A stretch of 43,153 bases of DNA from JBEKOF01 sp049513975 (GTDB taxonomy: Bacteria > Verrucomicrobiota > Verrucomicrobiia > Limisphaerales > Palsa-1400), in contig JBEKVM010000039.1 in assembly GCA_049513975.1 (NCBI GenBank), forward strand, positions 1-43,153, written 5' to 3'. The position numbers and the translations under genes are program-made. Of the stretch, positions 15,287-24,639 are shown in pieces (position 1 is the first letter of the stretch; each line of letters begins with the position of its first letter). Below the pieces are notes generated by a model. That model had not been told where the DNA came from and ran no database searches. It saw only the letters and a list, made by a program, of their open reading frames with translations.

Positions 15287-17938
15287 ATGAATCACCTTCT
15301 TTTTCCCATGCCACGACTGGCGAAGGTCGCAGCCACTCTAATCCCTCTGTTCTTGTTTACCGCCGCCGGCAGCCTGCGGTCCGCCGCGGCGGAGGAGACC
15401 AACAAGATCGCGCCGGAATTGCAGGTGGCGGACGGTTTTCAACTCGCCATCCCCAAAGCCGGTTTCGGCCTGGACTATCTGTTCACCGCCTCCCTGATAC
15501 CACAGACCCGGGCCGCCACCAGCACCGGTTTGGCGGGCAAAATCATCCGGTTTGTCTTGTTCCCCGACGGCGTGGACATGTATGAGTCCACCCGCGGGCT
15601 GGTGGTGACGGAGGATTTGCCGGCGCGCCGTCTGCTGGCCAGCTTTGCCATCGTCAGCCAGGACGCCAACCGGGTGGTCGTTGATTTCAACAAGGGGATG
15701 CACCGGGTCTTCACCCAGACCTGGACGGAAGGGGGCGGACTGGACCTGGAAGGGCGTGATCGGGTGCTGGAGGTGCCGGAAAGCCGCGTGTTCGAGATGC
15801 GGCAGGAGGACGGCCGGGTCATCATCCGCCAAAGCGTGCAGTTGCGCAGCCGCCAGCAGGACGCAGACCTGGAAGCGCGTTACGAGGCGCGTTACTTCAT
15901 CTCGCCCTACAAGCCCGGCGTGTTTGATGGCAAGGAACCCAGCATTATTGACAACCGCTACACGCGCTTCTTTGAAACCGAAGGCCAGATCGAGCCGGTC
16001 ACCGGCCGCGTTTCCACGCGCATTGCCCGCTTCGATATCCGCCATCCGGTCACCTTCTATTATTCTGCCAACACCCCCTCCAACTACGTCGAGGCCGTCA
16101 AGGATGGCATCCTCTATTGGAACCTGGCCTTTGGCAAACAAATCGTGCTGGCGGCCAAGGCGCCCGACGGCGTGACCGCGCCCAACGCCAAATACAACAT
16201 CATTCAATGGGTGCCGTGGGACAATGCGGGCTTCGCTTATGCCGACGCCCTCCTGGATCCGCTCGACGGCGAGACTGAACACGGCCAGGCCTATATCACC
16301 AGCGTGTTTGCCTTCTATGGCCGGGCGGACGCCCGCATCCTCCTCCGCACGCTGGAGGAAATGGCCGAGCCGAAAAAGGACGACAAAAAAGACACCGCCG
16401 CGTTGCGCTTGAAGCTGCCCTTCTTCTCCTCCGCCCCCGCCTGCGACATGGATCAGCAGGAATTCGCCCGGCAAATGGCCCATGGCCTCCAGGAAGTCCT
16501 GACCAACGATGCCCTGACCGATGAGGCGGTGCTGCGCATCTCGCAGGATTATGTCCGCGAAGTCGTCGCGCATGAGGTCGGGCACGTCCTGGGCCTGCGC
16601 CACAATTTTGCCGGCAGCCTGGATGGCACCCTGAGCCGCAAGGAATTGGATGACTGGTTCAAGCTCTATGTCACCGGCAAACCCGCCGACGCCTTCACCA
16701 ACAAGCTCACCGCCAACTCCGTCATGGACTATAACATTTTGCAAAGCGCCGTCTTCATCGGCTGGCGCATGCGCACGCTCAAGGAAGCCCTGCCCCATGA
16801 TCGCGCCGCCATCGGCTGGGGCTATTTCGACTCTTCCGAGGCGCGCGACAAAAAGATGATGTTCGCCACCGATGAGGACGTGGGGCGCTACGGCGACGTG
16901 CGCCGCTTCGACTACGGCCCCGACCCGGTGGTCAATGCCTACGCGGACATGTCCGAGACGATTAACTTGCTGCCCAACGCCCTCATCGAAACGTTCATCC
17001 GCGCCCGCACCCCGCGCAACACCAACGACCGCGTTTCGCTGGAACAGGTCAACTTGAGTTCTGTGGCCTACGCCCGGCAACTGTCCTACCAGTTCGCCGA
17101 CATGCTTTCCTGGTTTCGCAAGGACACCCGCTCCCTGCGCATCGAAAACGAGTTCGACTTCGTGGGCGACCTCAACCAGAAGGAACGGTATCAAGCGCAC
17201 TGGAAGTATCTCAACACCCAGCTCACCCAGCTGGGCGGGCTGGATCGCGCCGCCTTTTCCTTCCTGCCCCTGGACCTCAAACTGGACCTCAAACAGGAAC
17301 CCACCAATGTTCCCGTTGTCCAGCGCCTCAACACCAGCAACCTCACCGCCCGGCTGGAAAAACTCCTCGATTCCACCAACTACAAGACGTTTGTCGGCCT
17401 GGACGACAAGAAAACCAACTTCACCAAGGAGGAGCACGACCTGATCATCCAGCGCGGCAAGAAGTTCTTCGAGCAACTGGAGAAGGAAACTGTCAAGCAG
17501 GCCTGCCTCCGCCTGGAGGACGCGCCCCGCACCCTCGGGGTCGAAGCCAACGGCACCGTTGGGGAGGATGACGCCGTCTCCAAACTGGAGCAACGCATCA
17601 TCGAACTGGCCAAAATCGTGGTCATGGCCAAAAAGGACAAAACCAACACCATCTCGGGCACGCTCAACGCGGCCCTGGTCGAGGTGGTCGAATTCAAATA
17701 CGATCAGGAGACCCGTCTGGCGGCCGCCAAGGCGCTGAACGAGAAGACCGGCTCATTCAAAAGCTGGGCGGAAGACGCCAAGTCGGATCTGAACGGGGAT
17801 CTCAAGAAAGACGTGGAAGCGGCCTTAAACATCGAGCACCTCAAAGACTTCAAAGTATCGCAACTTTCCCGGCCCGTGCGCGAGTGGTATCAGCAGCAAC
17901 AAGACCTCCTCGCCCTCCTCCCGGCCGCTCCCAAATAA
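15287..17938 (+). CDS. Secreted zinc metalloprotease of the DUF5117/DUF5118 type
   Basis: 883 residues from ATG 15287; ATG 15308 is possible. A signal peptide covers about the first 36 residues. The zinc site HEVGHVLGLRH (H429, E430, H433, H439) is the extended HEXXHXXGXXH form of metzincin-like enzymes. The flanking VREVVAHEVGH and NSVMDYN (Met-turn region) support this. The N-terminal part with repeated beta segments (GLVVTEDLP, YEARYFISPY) matches the DUF5117-type prodomain. The C-terminus is helical and charged. Probably periplasmic or outer-surface. The gene stands alone after the oxidase operon. Confidence 0.87.
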   Translation: MNHLLFPMPRLAKVAATLIPLFLFTAAGSLRSAAAEETNKIAPELQVADGFQLAIPKAGFGLDYLFTASLIPQTRAATSTGLAGKIIRFVLFPDGVDMYESTRGLVVTEDLPARRLLASFAIVSQDANRVVVDFNKGMHRVFTQTWTEGGGLDLEGRDRVLEVPESRVFEMRQEDGRVIIRQSVQLRSRQQDADLEARYEARYFISPYKPGVFDGKEPSIIDNRYTRFFETEGQIEPVTGRVSTRIARFDIRHPVTFYYSANTPSNYVEAVKDGILYWNLAFGKQIVLAAKAPDGVTAPNAKYNIIQWVPWDNAGFAYADALLDPLDGETEHGQAYITSVFAFYGRADARILLRTLEEMAEPKKDDKKDTAALRLKLPFFSSAPACDMDQQEFARQMAHGLQEVLTNDALTDEAVLRISQDYVREVVAHEVGHVLGLRHNFAGSLDGTLSRKELDDWFKLYVTGKPADAFTNKLTANSVMDYNILQSAVFIGWRMRTLKEALPHDRAAIGWGYFDSSEARDKKMMFATDEDVGRYGDVRRFDYGPDPVVNAYADMSETINLLPNALIETFIRARTPRNTNDRVSLEQVNLSSVAYARQLSYQFADMLSWFRKDTRSLRIENEFDFVGDLNQKERYQAHWKYLNTQLTQLGGLDRAAFSFLPLDLKLDLKQEPTNVPVVQRLNTSNLTARLEKLLDSTNYKTFVGLDDKKTNFTKEEHDLIIQRGKKFFEQLEKETVKQACLRLEDAPRTLGVEANGTVGEDDAVSKLEQRIIELAKIVVMAKKDKTNTISGTLNAALVEVVEFKYDQETRLAAAKALNEKTGSFKSWAEDAKSDLNGDLKKDVEAALNIEHLKDFKVSQLSRPVREWYQQQQDLLALLPAAPK

Positions 17939-17965
17939 AGCAGGGAACCGTGAACACGACAAGAG

Positions 17966-18139
17966 ATGGGAAGAATGCGAGCGATGGAAGACATCCACCA
18001 GACCAATTACCTGCTTGACCGGCAACTCCGCCGTTTGGGGCGAGATTTCCTGGAACAAGGCGGCTTGCGGCAACGCATGACCCGCGCCCGGTTGCAACAC
18101 CGGGAACAACAGCGCCCCGGCAGATTTAATGTGGCATGA
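17966..18139 (+). pseudogene. C-terminal remnant of a four-helix-bundle suffix protein
   Basis: 58 codons contain IHQTNYLLDRQLRRLGRDFL and GGLRQRMTRARLQ. I recognise these as the final helix and tail of four-helix-bundle proteins (the 23S rRNA intervening-sequence relatives that carry a suffix domain). The N-terminal helices that should precede are not found upstream, so this is most likely a decayed gene. The remaining spacer 18140-18419 shows nothing recognisable. Confidence 0.5.
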
Positions 18140-18419
18140 TGAGTGGTGGCGCAGACGGTTCCCCCGGTTCCTCAATTCATCACGGCCTGAATCGTCGTTT
18201 CCCAGGCAAATCCGCCATTCGCGGAGTATCTGCCCAACCCGATCATGAACAACGCAAGGTGATTTGGCCGCCGGCGCCTTTTGCTCCAGCGCTTTGTCCA
18301 GTTCCTGAAGGAATTCCGAATTGAGGACGCAATCATATAAGGTTACCGACAGCCGCAACCTGGCAATTTGCATAAACGCAGTTTCTTTTCGTGGTTAAAG
18401 ATGATAAATCCCTTCCGCC

Positions 18420-18890
18420 ATGTCAAATCACCGAGCTGTCATCCGTTGGAAACGAACCGGCGCCGACTTCCTCAATGGCCGCTATTCCCGCGAACATACC
18501 TGGACTTTCGACGGCGGACTTTCCATTCCGGCCTCGCCGTCGCCGTCAGTGGTGCCTGCGCCCTTCTCCAATCCTGCGAACGTTGACCCTGAGGAGGCCT
18601 TCGTCGCCTCGGTTTCGAGCTGCCACATGCTCACTTTTCTTTATCTGGCTTCGCGAGAGGGCTTTGTCGTGGACAGCTATGAGGATGAGGCGGTCGGGGT
18701 GATGACAAAAAACGAAAGGGGAGTGACTTGGATCAGTTCCATCACCTTGAATCCGGACATCTCGTACAGCGGCGAAAAGGCACCCGCGCCACTGGACCAG
18801 CAGCGTCTCCACCGCCTCGCCCATGAACAATGTTTCATCGCCAACTCCATCAAGACGGAAGTGATGGTCGCTGGAGGCGGCGCTCGATAG
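18420..18890 (+). CDS. OsmC-family peroxide reductase-like protein
   Basis: 156 residues. Family motifs are clear: YSREHTWTFDGG, VDPEEAFVASVSSCHML and HEQCFIANSIKTEV. The two redox cysteines C68 and C138 that reduce organic hydroperoxides are both present. Cytoplasmic, no signal. Length is typical for the OsmC/YhfA group. The next gene starts 22 bp on, but the two functions are unrelated. Confidence 0.9.
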   Translation: MSNHRAVIRWKRTGADFLNGRYSREHTWTFDGGLSIPASPSPSVVPAPFSNPANVDPEEAFVASVSSCHMLTFLYLASREGFVVDSYEDEAVGVMTKNERGVTWISSITLNPDISYSGEKAPAPLDQQRLHRLAHEQCFIANSIKTEVMVAGGGAR

Positions 18891-18912
18891 AGGGCCGCTC
18901 AGGAACCGTTGC

Positions 18913-20574
18913 ATGAGCCGCAAAAAGCCAAACCGCAACCCTTCTCCCAAGCCGCCTGCCGGCCCGGTGGAAAGCCCGGCCGGCACGATGCCCTGGGCGC
19001 GCGTGGAACTGCTCGCGGCAATGGCCTTGAGCCTTTGGGTCCTTCTTCTGCATGGCTTGTTTCTGTTCCACGCCGGACCCCTGTGGCGGGATGAAGTCGG
19101 GACCATTGATTTTGCCTCCCTGCCCACCCTGTCCGACATCTGGCATCATCTGCAGTACGACAATTTTCCGCCGCTCTTCGTGGGCGTGGCGCGGGTGTGG
19201 ATCCGGGCCGGATTGTCGGGCGATTTCAGTTGCCGCCTCCTCGGTTTTCTCATTGGCGCGGGCACGCTCGGCGTTTTCTGGTTCGGCGCGCGCCGTTGCG
19301 GAGCCAGAGCGCCGCTGCTCGCCCTGGCCCTCTACGCCGTCAATCCGCTGGCCGTCCGGGTGGGAGATGCCATGCGCCCCTACGGTCTTGGGTACGCCCT
19401 GACGCTGCTGGCCTTGACGCTGACTTGGCAATTCGTGGAAAAGCCGTGCGCGCGATCGTGGCTTTGGGCTGCCCTGGCGGCGGTGTTGAGCGTGCAGTGC
19501 CTCTATCAAAACGCCTTCTTCCTGGCCGCCTTCTGCCTGGCGGGGGGCGCCGTGACCGTGGCCCGGCGGCAGTGGAAAACCGCGGCGCAAACCGCGGGGT
19601 TGGGCGTCGTTGCGGCGCTCTCCCTGCTGCCCCATTGGCCCAATATCATGAAGGGCCGGGACTGGCAGGGGATAGGCTTTCATCAGGTGCATCCCGCAGA
19701 AATCGGCAGAGCGCTGGCGGAGGCCTTAAACGCTTCCGGCCCCTGGCTGGCCTGGTTTTGGGCGGGACTGGCGCTGCTGGCCATCGGGACAGCCCTGATT
19801 TTCGCGATTCGTGGGCGGGCCTGGCGGATGGTTTACTTTGGCGCCGCCTTGCTGGCCGCCATTCTCTTTTACGGGCTTTTTCTGGAAAGAATTGGACTGC
19901 AACAGCGCTCCTGGTATTTCCTGATTCTGCTCGCGCCCGTGGCTCTGGCCCTGGACATCATCCTGGCCGGCCCGGCCGCTCCGAGGATGCGCCTGGGGCG
20001 GGCCGGGCTGGCCCTGCTCCTGGCCGCCTCCGCCATTCCCGCCGGCTGCGCCGCCGTGCAAGTCCGCCAAACCAATGCCGACTTGGTGGCGGAGGCGCTC
20101 CGACAAAAAGCGCGCCCCGGGGATTTAATTTTGGTTTCGCCATGGTATTACGGAGTGGCGTTGCAACGCTACTACACCAACCACTTCGAGACCTTGCCGC
20201 CGATGGCGGTGGAAGCCATTCGCATCCACCGCTACGACCTGATGAAAAAACAAATGATGGCGGAAAACCCCATCGGCCCGCTGCTGGAACAGGCGCGGCA
20301 AACCTTGCGCACCGGCCATGCTTTCTGGGTGGTGGGCGACTTCCGATTTCCGCCGCCCGGCCAGCCGCAACCCCTGCTTCCGCCCTACCGTGAGGACATG
20401 GTCATGGACGTGGCCGCCGCCTGGTATTTTTCCAGTTGGATGTTCCAGTTTTCCCAAATGGTCCAGGCGCATGCGCCGTCGCAGTTGCAACTGGAGCTTT
20501 CCGCCCCCGGCGGCGCCGCCATCAACGGCTTGGAGGACATGTTCCTGTTGCAGTTCAGCGGCTGGAGAGAATAA
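18913..20574 (+). CDS. GT-C fold (family 39-like) membrane glycosyltransferase
   Basis: 553 residues with about ten membrane helices. The first extracytoplasmic loop carries LWRDEVGTIDFA with D60-E61, the catalytic acidic pair of PMT/ArnT-type enzymes that transfer sugars from polyprenyl phosphate. FPPLFVGVARVW and a long hydrophilic C-terminal domain (from about residue 385) also fit. The acceptor is unknown. Weakly conserved outside the N-terminal third, so substrate cannot be guessed. Confidence 0.78.
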   Translation: MSRKKPNRNPSPKPPAGPVESPAGTMPWARVELLAAMALSLWVLLLHGLFLFHAGPLWRDEVGTIDFASLPTLSDIWHHLQYDNFPPLFVGVARVWIRAGLSGDFSCRLLGFLIGAGTLGVFWFGARRCGARAPLLALALYAVNPLAVRVGDAMRPYGLGYALTLLALTLTWQFVEKPCARSWLWAALAAVLSVQCLYQNAFFLAAFCLAGGAVTVARRQWKTAAQTAGLGVVAALSLLPHWPNIMKGRDWQGIGFHQVHPAEIGRALAEALNASGPWLAWFWAGLALLAIGTALIFAIRGRAWRMVYFGAALLAAILFYGLFLERIGLQQRSWYFLILLAPVALALDIILAGPAAPRMRLGRAGLALLLAASAIPAGCAAVQVRQTNADLVAEALRQKARPGDLILVSPWYYGVALQRYYTNHFETLPPMAVEAIRIHRYDLMKKQMMAENPIGPLLEQARQTLRTGHAFWVVGDFRFPPPGQPQPLLPPYREDMVMDVAAAWYFSSWMFQFSQMVQAHAPSQLQLELSAPGGAAINGLEDMFLLQFSGWRE

Positions 20575-20642
20575 TTAACCATTTCGTCGCTTTTGTTGTC
20601 TTGCCGCAGCGGAAAGGGTGCGGTAACAATGGGCCGGAGCCT

Positions 20643-21326
20643 ATGAAGACCAAAATCCTGGTGGTGGATGACGAGCCGGACGCGCTGGAATTGATCGAGG
20701 TCAATTTGAAAGGCGCCGGCTTCGACGTGGTCAGCGCGGGCAACGGCCGGCAGGCCTTGGAAAAGGCCCGCGCCACACTGCCGGCCTTGATCCTGCTGGA
20801 TGTCATGCTGCCCGAAGTGGACGGTTTGGAAGTCTGCAAGAGCCTGCGGCGCGATCCCAAAACCGCCTTCATCCCCATCATCATGCTCACCGCCCGCGCC
20901 GCCGAAATTGACCGGGTGGTCGGCCTGGAACTGGGGGCCGATGATTACATGACCAAACCGTTCAGCCCGCGCGAACTGATCCTGCGCGTCAAGAACCTCT
21001 TGAAACGCCAGGCCGCCCCGTTGGAACCAGCCCAGCAGATTCACTTCGCCGGCATGGTCATTGACCGCTCCCGCCACCGTGTCACCTATAAGGACAAACC
21101 GCTGGACCTGACCCTGACCGAGTTCAAACTGGTCACGGTGCTGGCCGAGCGCAAGGGCCGCGTCCAATCCCGCGAGCAGCTTTTGAAGGACGTCTGGGGG
21201 TACAACACCTTTATTGACACCCGCACCGTGGACACCCACATGCGCCGGCTGCGCGACAAACTGGGGGATGCCGCCAAACTGCTCGACACTGTGCGCGGCG
21301 TCGGCTACCGGTTCCTGGAACAATGA
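20643..21326 (+). CDS. OmpR/PhoB-family response regulator
   Basis: 227 residues. The receiver domain has the acidic pocket D9/D10, phospho-acceptor D53 (LLDVMLP), T83 and K105 (MTKPFSP). Residues about 130-227 are a winged-helix DNA-binding domain (LTLTEFKLVTVLAE, SREQLLKDVWGY, DTHMRRLRDKLG, TVRGVGYRF). It is closest in style to PhoB. It pairs with the histidine kinase that follows, from which it is separated by a 150-bp repeat element. Confidence 0.92.
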   Translation: MKTKILVVDDEPDALELIEVNLKGAGFDVVSAGNGRQALEKARATLPALILLDVMLPEVDGLEVCKSLRRDPKTAFIPIIMLTARAAEIDRVVGLELGADDYMTKPFSPRELILRVKNLLKRQAAPLEPAQQIHFAGMVIDRSRHRVTYKDKPLDLTLTEFKLVTVLAERKGRVQSREQLLKDVWGYNTFIDTRTVDTHMRRLRDKLGDAAKLLDTVRGVGYRFLEQ

Positions 21327-21333
21327 AGGGGAT

Positions 21334-21476
21334 ATTGCGGATTGCGGATGGCGGATGGCGGATGAAAACGCAAGCCGGTCGCTTTTTCGCCATATCCAGT
21401 GCCGGCAACCCGGCTCGGGTTGGCCGCCCGAAGAATCTGTCTTCCCATCCGCCATCCGCCATCCGCCATCCGCCAT
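21334..21476. repeat. Heptamer-hairpin element between regulator and kinase
   Basis: The arm 21334-21364 (GCGGATK heptamers) pairs with 21446-21476 over 31 bases with two mismatches. Inside is a second palindrome, CAACCCGGCTCGGGTTG. A homologous element with diverged arms lies at 22679-22812, sharing the inner layout and the GAAGAAT-TTCC stretch before the right arm. The right arm runs into the ATG used as the kinase start. Confidence 0.8.
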
Positions 21477-22677
21477 GGAAAGCATGTTCTGGCCTCTCCT
21501 GATTTTGGCCGTCTGCGCCGCGCTCCTCTGGTTCCAGCACGGGTGGCTGCAGCGCCGTCATCAGGCCGAGCAGGCCAGGGCCGGGCGGGATTTTGCCGAG
21601 GCGGCCCGGCGGCAGGAGCGTGAAGTCGAGGCCCAGTCGCAGGCCCGCCAGCAAATGCTCTTCAACAGCATGATTGAAGGCGTGCTTTTGCTGGACACCG
21701 ACGGCCGCGTCCAGTTGGTCAACGATTCCCTGCGCAAAGGCTTTGGCCTGGCTGAAAACATCCGCGGCCAGACCATCATGGAAGCCTTTCGCTGGCATGA
21801 ACTGGCCGCCCTCTCCGAGCGCCTGCCCCGGGAGAAAATCATCTCCGGGGTGGAACTGGACATGCAACGCGGCGGCCGCCGCTCCTGGCAGATCAGCGCC
21901 GCCCTGGTCAGCGACCGCCCCGGCGGCCCCCAGGGCCAGCTCCTGGTTTTCCACGACGTGACCCGCCTCAAGGAACTGGAAAGCATCCGCAAGGAATTTG
22001 TCGGCAACGTCAGCCACGAATTGCGCACCCCGCTTTCCCTCATCAAAGGCTTTGCCCAGACGCTGCTCGACGGCGCCCTGCACGATCCCGAACAAGCGGC
22101 CCGCTTCCTGCAAAAGATAGACAAACACTCCGACCGCCTCCTCTTTCTCATCGAGGATTTGCTGGCCATCTCGCGCCTCGAATCCGGCCAGGTCGCCCTG
22201 AACATTCAGCCGGTCAGCCTGCGCGACATGGCCCAGCGGGTGGTGGACGACCTGGGCGCGCCGGCCGCCGCGCGCCAAACCGCGCTGGAAAACCGCATCC
22301 CCGCCACCCTCTGCGTCCGGGCGGATGCCGACCGCCTGCCCCAGGTTTTTTTCAACTTGACGGAAAACGCCATTAAATACGGCAAGACGGCAGGCCGGGT
22401 CATCCTGGACGCCCGCGAAACGGAAGGGCAGAAGGTGGAGGTTTCGGTGGCCGACGACGGTCCGGGCATTCCCCCCGAGGCCATCGGCCGCATTTTTGAG
22501 CGGTTCTACCGGGTGGACCGGGCCCGGTCCCGGGAAAGCGGCGGCACCGGACTGGGGCTGGCCATTGTCAAACATATTGTTCAGGCCCACGGCGGCGAGG
22601 CCTGGGTCAAAAGCGAGCTGGGCAAAGGCGCCTCCTTCCATTTCACCCTCCCCCGCTCCCCCGCTCCCGCCAAATGA
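21475..22677 (+). CDS. PhoR-like sensor histidine kinase
   Basis: 400 residues from ATG 21475 (ATG 21484 also possible); the longer open frame upstream reads through the repeat and is not used. One N-terminal helix (about 4-20), a coiled linker, a PAS-like segment (about 60-165), then the DHp domain with phospho-acceptor H181 (SHELRTPLSLIKGF) and the ATPase domain with N298 (NLTENAIKYG), DDGPGIP, IFERFYRVD and GTGLGLAIVKHIV. It probably phosphorylates the upstream regulator. Lacking a large periplasmic domain, it resembles PhoR in phosphate sensing; the actual signal is not shown. Confidence 0.92.
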   Translation: MESMFWPLLILAVCAALLWFQHGWLQRRHQAEQARAGRDFAEAARRQEREVEAQSQARQQMLFNSMIEGVLLLDTDGRVQLVNDSLRKGFGLAENIRGQTIMEAFRWHELAALSERLPREKIISGVELDMQRGGRRSWQISAALVSDRPGGPQGQLLVFHDVTRLKELESIRKEFVGNVSHELRTPLSLIKGFAQTLLDGALHDPEQAARFLQKIDKHSDRLLFLIEDLLAISRLESGQVALNIQPVSLRDMAQRVVDDLGAPAAARQTALENRIPATLCVRADADRLPQVFFNLTENAIKYGKTAGRVILDARETEGQKVEVSVADDGPGIPPEAIGRIFERFYRVDRARSRESGGTGLGLAIVKHIVQAHGGEAWVKSELGKGASFHFTLPRSPAPAK

Positions 22678-22678
22678 C

Positions 22679-22812
22679 GGCAGATGGCAGATGGCGGATT
22701 GCGGATTTAAAGACAGGCCGAAGGCGCGGCTGGCGGATGGAATGTCGGGCACCCGCCTCGCGCTGGGCGCCAGAAGAATTTTTCCTCCAATCCGCAATCT
22801 GCAATCCGAAAT
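22679..22812. repeat. Heptamer-hairpin element after the kinase gene
   Basis: The left arm 22679-22708 (GCAGATG and GCGGATT units) pairs with 22789-22812 over 24 bases with about 19 matches. The inner part (GGCACCCGCCTCGCGCTGGG) is itself nearly palindromic. It is a sister of the element at 21334-21476. It lies between the kinase stop and the end of the convergent DUF374 gene. Confidence 0.75.
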
Positions 22813-22818
22813 CGTCCC

Positions 22819-23508
22819 TTAATCCTTGGTGATCTCCATCATCGCCTTTTCCAAATCGAGGCACAACTGCTGGCGGGCCTCCGCCGTGGCGTCGCGCGGC
22901 ACCCAGAAGGGCGGCCCGTAGCGCAGGACGCAGCGGGCAAAGGGCAGCGGGATTTGGAACCTGTCCCAGCTTCGAAGGGTGATTTTGCGGCGGGTGTAAT
23001 TGGACATCGGGATGATCGGCCGGCCGGTCAATTGCGCCAGGTGGATGATGCCCTCCTGCACTTTGTAGGCCGGACCGCGCGGTCCGTCCGGGGTGATGGC
23101 GATACTGTAGTTTTTTTCCATCCAGGTGGTCGCCTCCAACAACGCCTGCGGCCCGCGCCGGCTGCTCGAACCGCGAATCGGCACCACGCCGAACGGTTCC
23201 ACCAGACTGGCCATAAAGGCCCCGTCCCGGCTGGCGCTGATCATGGCGCAGAGGCCGGCGCAGGGCCATTTCTCTCGCACAAAATCGCCATTCGCCGCCA
23301 TGGCCAGCGCCAGCCGGTTGTGCCAGGTGCAAAAAATCACCGGCCCGGGCAGGACGGGACAACGATCGCCGTCCTGCCAGCGCAGGCGCCACGATTTCAT
23401 CATCAGGCGCATGAAGGCCAGCACCACGGCCGCCGCCACCTTCCGCCGCCACGACAACTGGCGCGGCACAACCGGCACGCCGGACTTCTGGTTTGTTGAC
23501 GCGGCCAT
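22819..23508 (-). CDS. DUF374 / LPLAT-like acyltransferase
   Basis: 229 residues from the ATG at 23508, which overlaps the ruvA stop (TGATG); a GTG at 23511 is the alternative. DUF374 hallmarks are present: FCTWHNRLALAMA (histidine motif), ISASRDGAFMASL, PIRGSSSRRGPQALLE, AITPDGPRGPAYKVQ and GRPIIPMSNY. The family is related to lysophospholipid acyltransferases and likely acts on lipid A or phospholipid precursors at the inner membrane. It is translationally coupled to ruvA. Confidence 0.88.
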   Translation of the reverse strand: MAASTNQKSGVPVVPRQLSWRRKVAAAVVLAFMRLMMKSWRLRWQDGDRCPVLPGPVIFCTWHNRLALAMAANGDFVREKWPCAGLCAMISASRDGAFMASLVEPFGVVPIRGSSSRRGPQALLEATTWMEKNYSIAITPDGPRGPAYKVQEGIIHLAQLTGRPIIPMSNYTRRKITLRSWDRFQIPLPFARCVLRYGPPFWVPRDATAEARQQLCLDLEKAMMEITKD

Positions 23509-24113
23509 CACCCGCCTTTTTTCAACGCCGCCCGCACCAGTTCCTCCACCCCCGCCTCCGGCCCCAGCACGGCCGCCGCGCCGCGGACGGCTTCCTGCGC
23601 CTCGGCTTGTTTGTAACCCAGCGCCATCAGCGCCAGGGTCGCGTCATTGATTTTTTGCTCGCCGGCGGAAAGGGCCCGTTGCGCGCTGCCCGCCTCCAAC
23701 ACCCCGGCCGCGCCGATCTTGTCCTTCAATTCCACCACGATGCGCTCCGCCGTTTTTTTCCCGACGCCGGAAATTTGCGACAGCATTTTGACATCGCCGC
23801 CCGCCACCGCGCCGCGAAAGGCGGTGACATTGATGCCGCTGAGAATGGTGAGGGCGATTTTCGGCCCGATGCCGCTGACCGTGTTGATGAGCAGCCGGAA
23901 CAATCCCCGCTCCGCCGCGGTCATAAAGCCGTAGAGGACATGCGCGTCCTCCCGCACCACCAGGTGGGTCAACAATTTTACCGGCTGGCCGGGCGCGGGC
24001 AGCTTGTCGAACGAGGAAAGCGGTATGAGCGCCTCATAGCCAACGCCATTGACTTCCACCGTCACCTGGGTGGGCAGCGCCTCGACCAATTTGCCCTGCA
24101 GAAAAGTAATCAC
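23508..24113 (-). CDS. ruvA: Holliday junction branch migration protein RuvA
   Basis: 201 residues from a GTG start at 24113 that gives the family N-terminus (ITFLQGKLVEA). Domain I beta barrel, then two helix-hairpin-helix motifs (VSGIGPKIALTILSG and ISGVGKKTAERIVVELKDK), then a flexible linker and domain III (ALMALGYKQAEAQEAV), which contacts RuvB. Normal length. RuvB and RuvC are not in the window. It forms a likely unit with the HIT gene upstream and DUF374 downstream. Confidence 0.95.
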   Translation of the reverse strand: MITFLQGKLVEALPTQVTVEVNGVGYEALIPLSSFDKLPAPGQPVKLLTHLVVREDAHVLYGFMTAAERGLFRLLINTVSGIGPKIALTILSGINVTAFRGAVAGGDVKMLSQISGVGKKTAERIVVELKDKIGAAGVLEAGSAQRALSAGEQKINDATLALMALGYKQAEAQEAVRGAAAVLGPEAGVEELVRAALKKGG

Positions 24114-24129
24114 AGGAAAAGGCCCGGCC

Positions 24130-24474
24130 TCATCCGGGCGGCCAGGCCAGCCCGCGTCCGCCCAGAACATGGCAATGCAGGTGCGGCACCGTCTCGCCGC
24201 CGTCCCTGCCGTTGTTGATGACGACGCGGTAGCCGGTTTGGTTCAGCCCCAATTGCCGGGCCACCTCGCCCGCCTTGAGCAGGAGGTGGCCGAGGAGCTT
24301 TTCATCCGCCGCGCCCGCCTCGGACAGGCGGGCGATGTTTTTTTTGGGAACGATCAGGACATGGGTTGGGGCCTTGGGATTGATGTCGCGGAACGCCAGC
24401 ACCGCCTCATCTTCATAGACGATGTCGGCCGGGATTTCGCGCGCGATGATCTTCTCGAAAATATTCTTGCTCAT
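24130..24474 (-). CDS. HIT-family nucleotide hydrolase (HINT type)
   Basis: 114 residues starting at MSKNIFEKIIAREIPA. The active-site histidine triad HLHCH (H98, H100, H102) and the upstream signature FRDINPKAPTHVLIVPKK are those of HINT proteins, which cleave adenosine phosphoramidates. Cytoplasmic. It ends 16 bp before ruvA on the same strand and is probably the first gene of that operon. Confidence 0.94.
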   Translation of the reverse strand: MSKNIFEKIIAREIPADIVYEDEAVLAFRDINPKAPTHVLIVPKKNIARLSEAGAADEKLLGHLLLKAGEVARQLGLNQTGYRVVINNGRDGGETVPHLHCHVLGGRGLAWPPG

Positions 24475-24598
24475 AATCGGTTCGGGCAACGCTGGCCCGC
24501 CCTGGCCTCAAACTGCCCCCGGTCAGGCGGCCCTGTCAACCTTGCCCGCGGCCCTGGGGGCCGGCGCGCTTCATTTTCCGGGGTGAAGTTTTCCCTGT

Positions 24599-24626
24599 CC
24601 TAATCCTAAACTTAATCTTAATCTTT
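24599..24626. repeat. Single-arm GATTAR/AATCYT hexamer tract
   Basis: Units CTAATC, CTAAAC, TTAATC, TTAATC form one arm like those at 2819-2844 and 29661-29689, without an obvious partner arm here. The flanking sequence (cattttccggggtgaag) resembles the flank of the other copies. It lies 14 bp before the ATG of the CBM9-like gene, so it may be part of that 5' leader. Confidence 0.5.
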
Positions 24627-24639
24627 CTCTGACGCCGCC

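Noticed and set aside
17825..18373. Minus-strand frame of 182 codons over the spacer after the metalloprotease
   Set aside because: It mixes antisense of the protease end and of the four-helix remnant; no family likeness.
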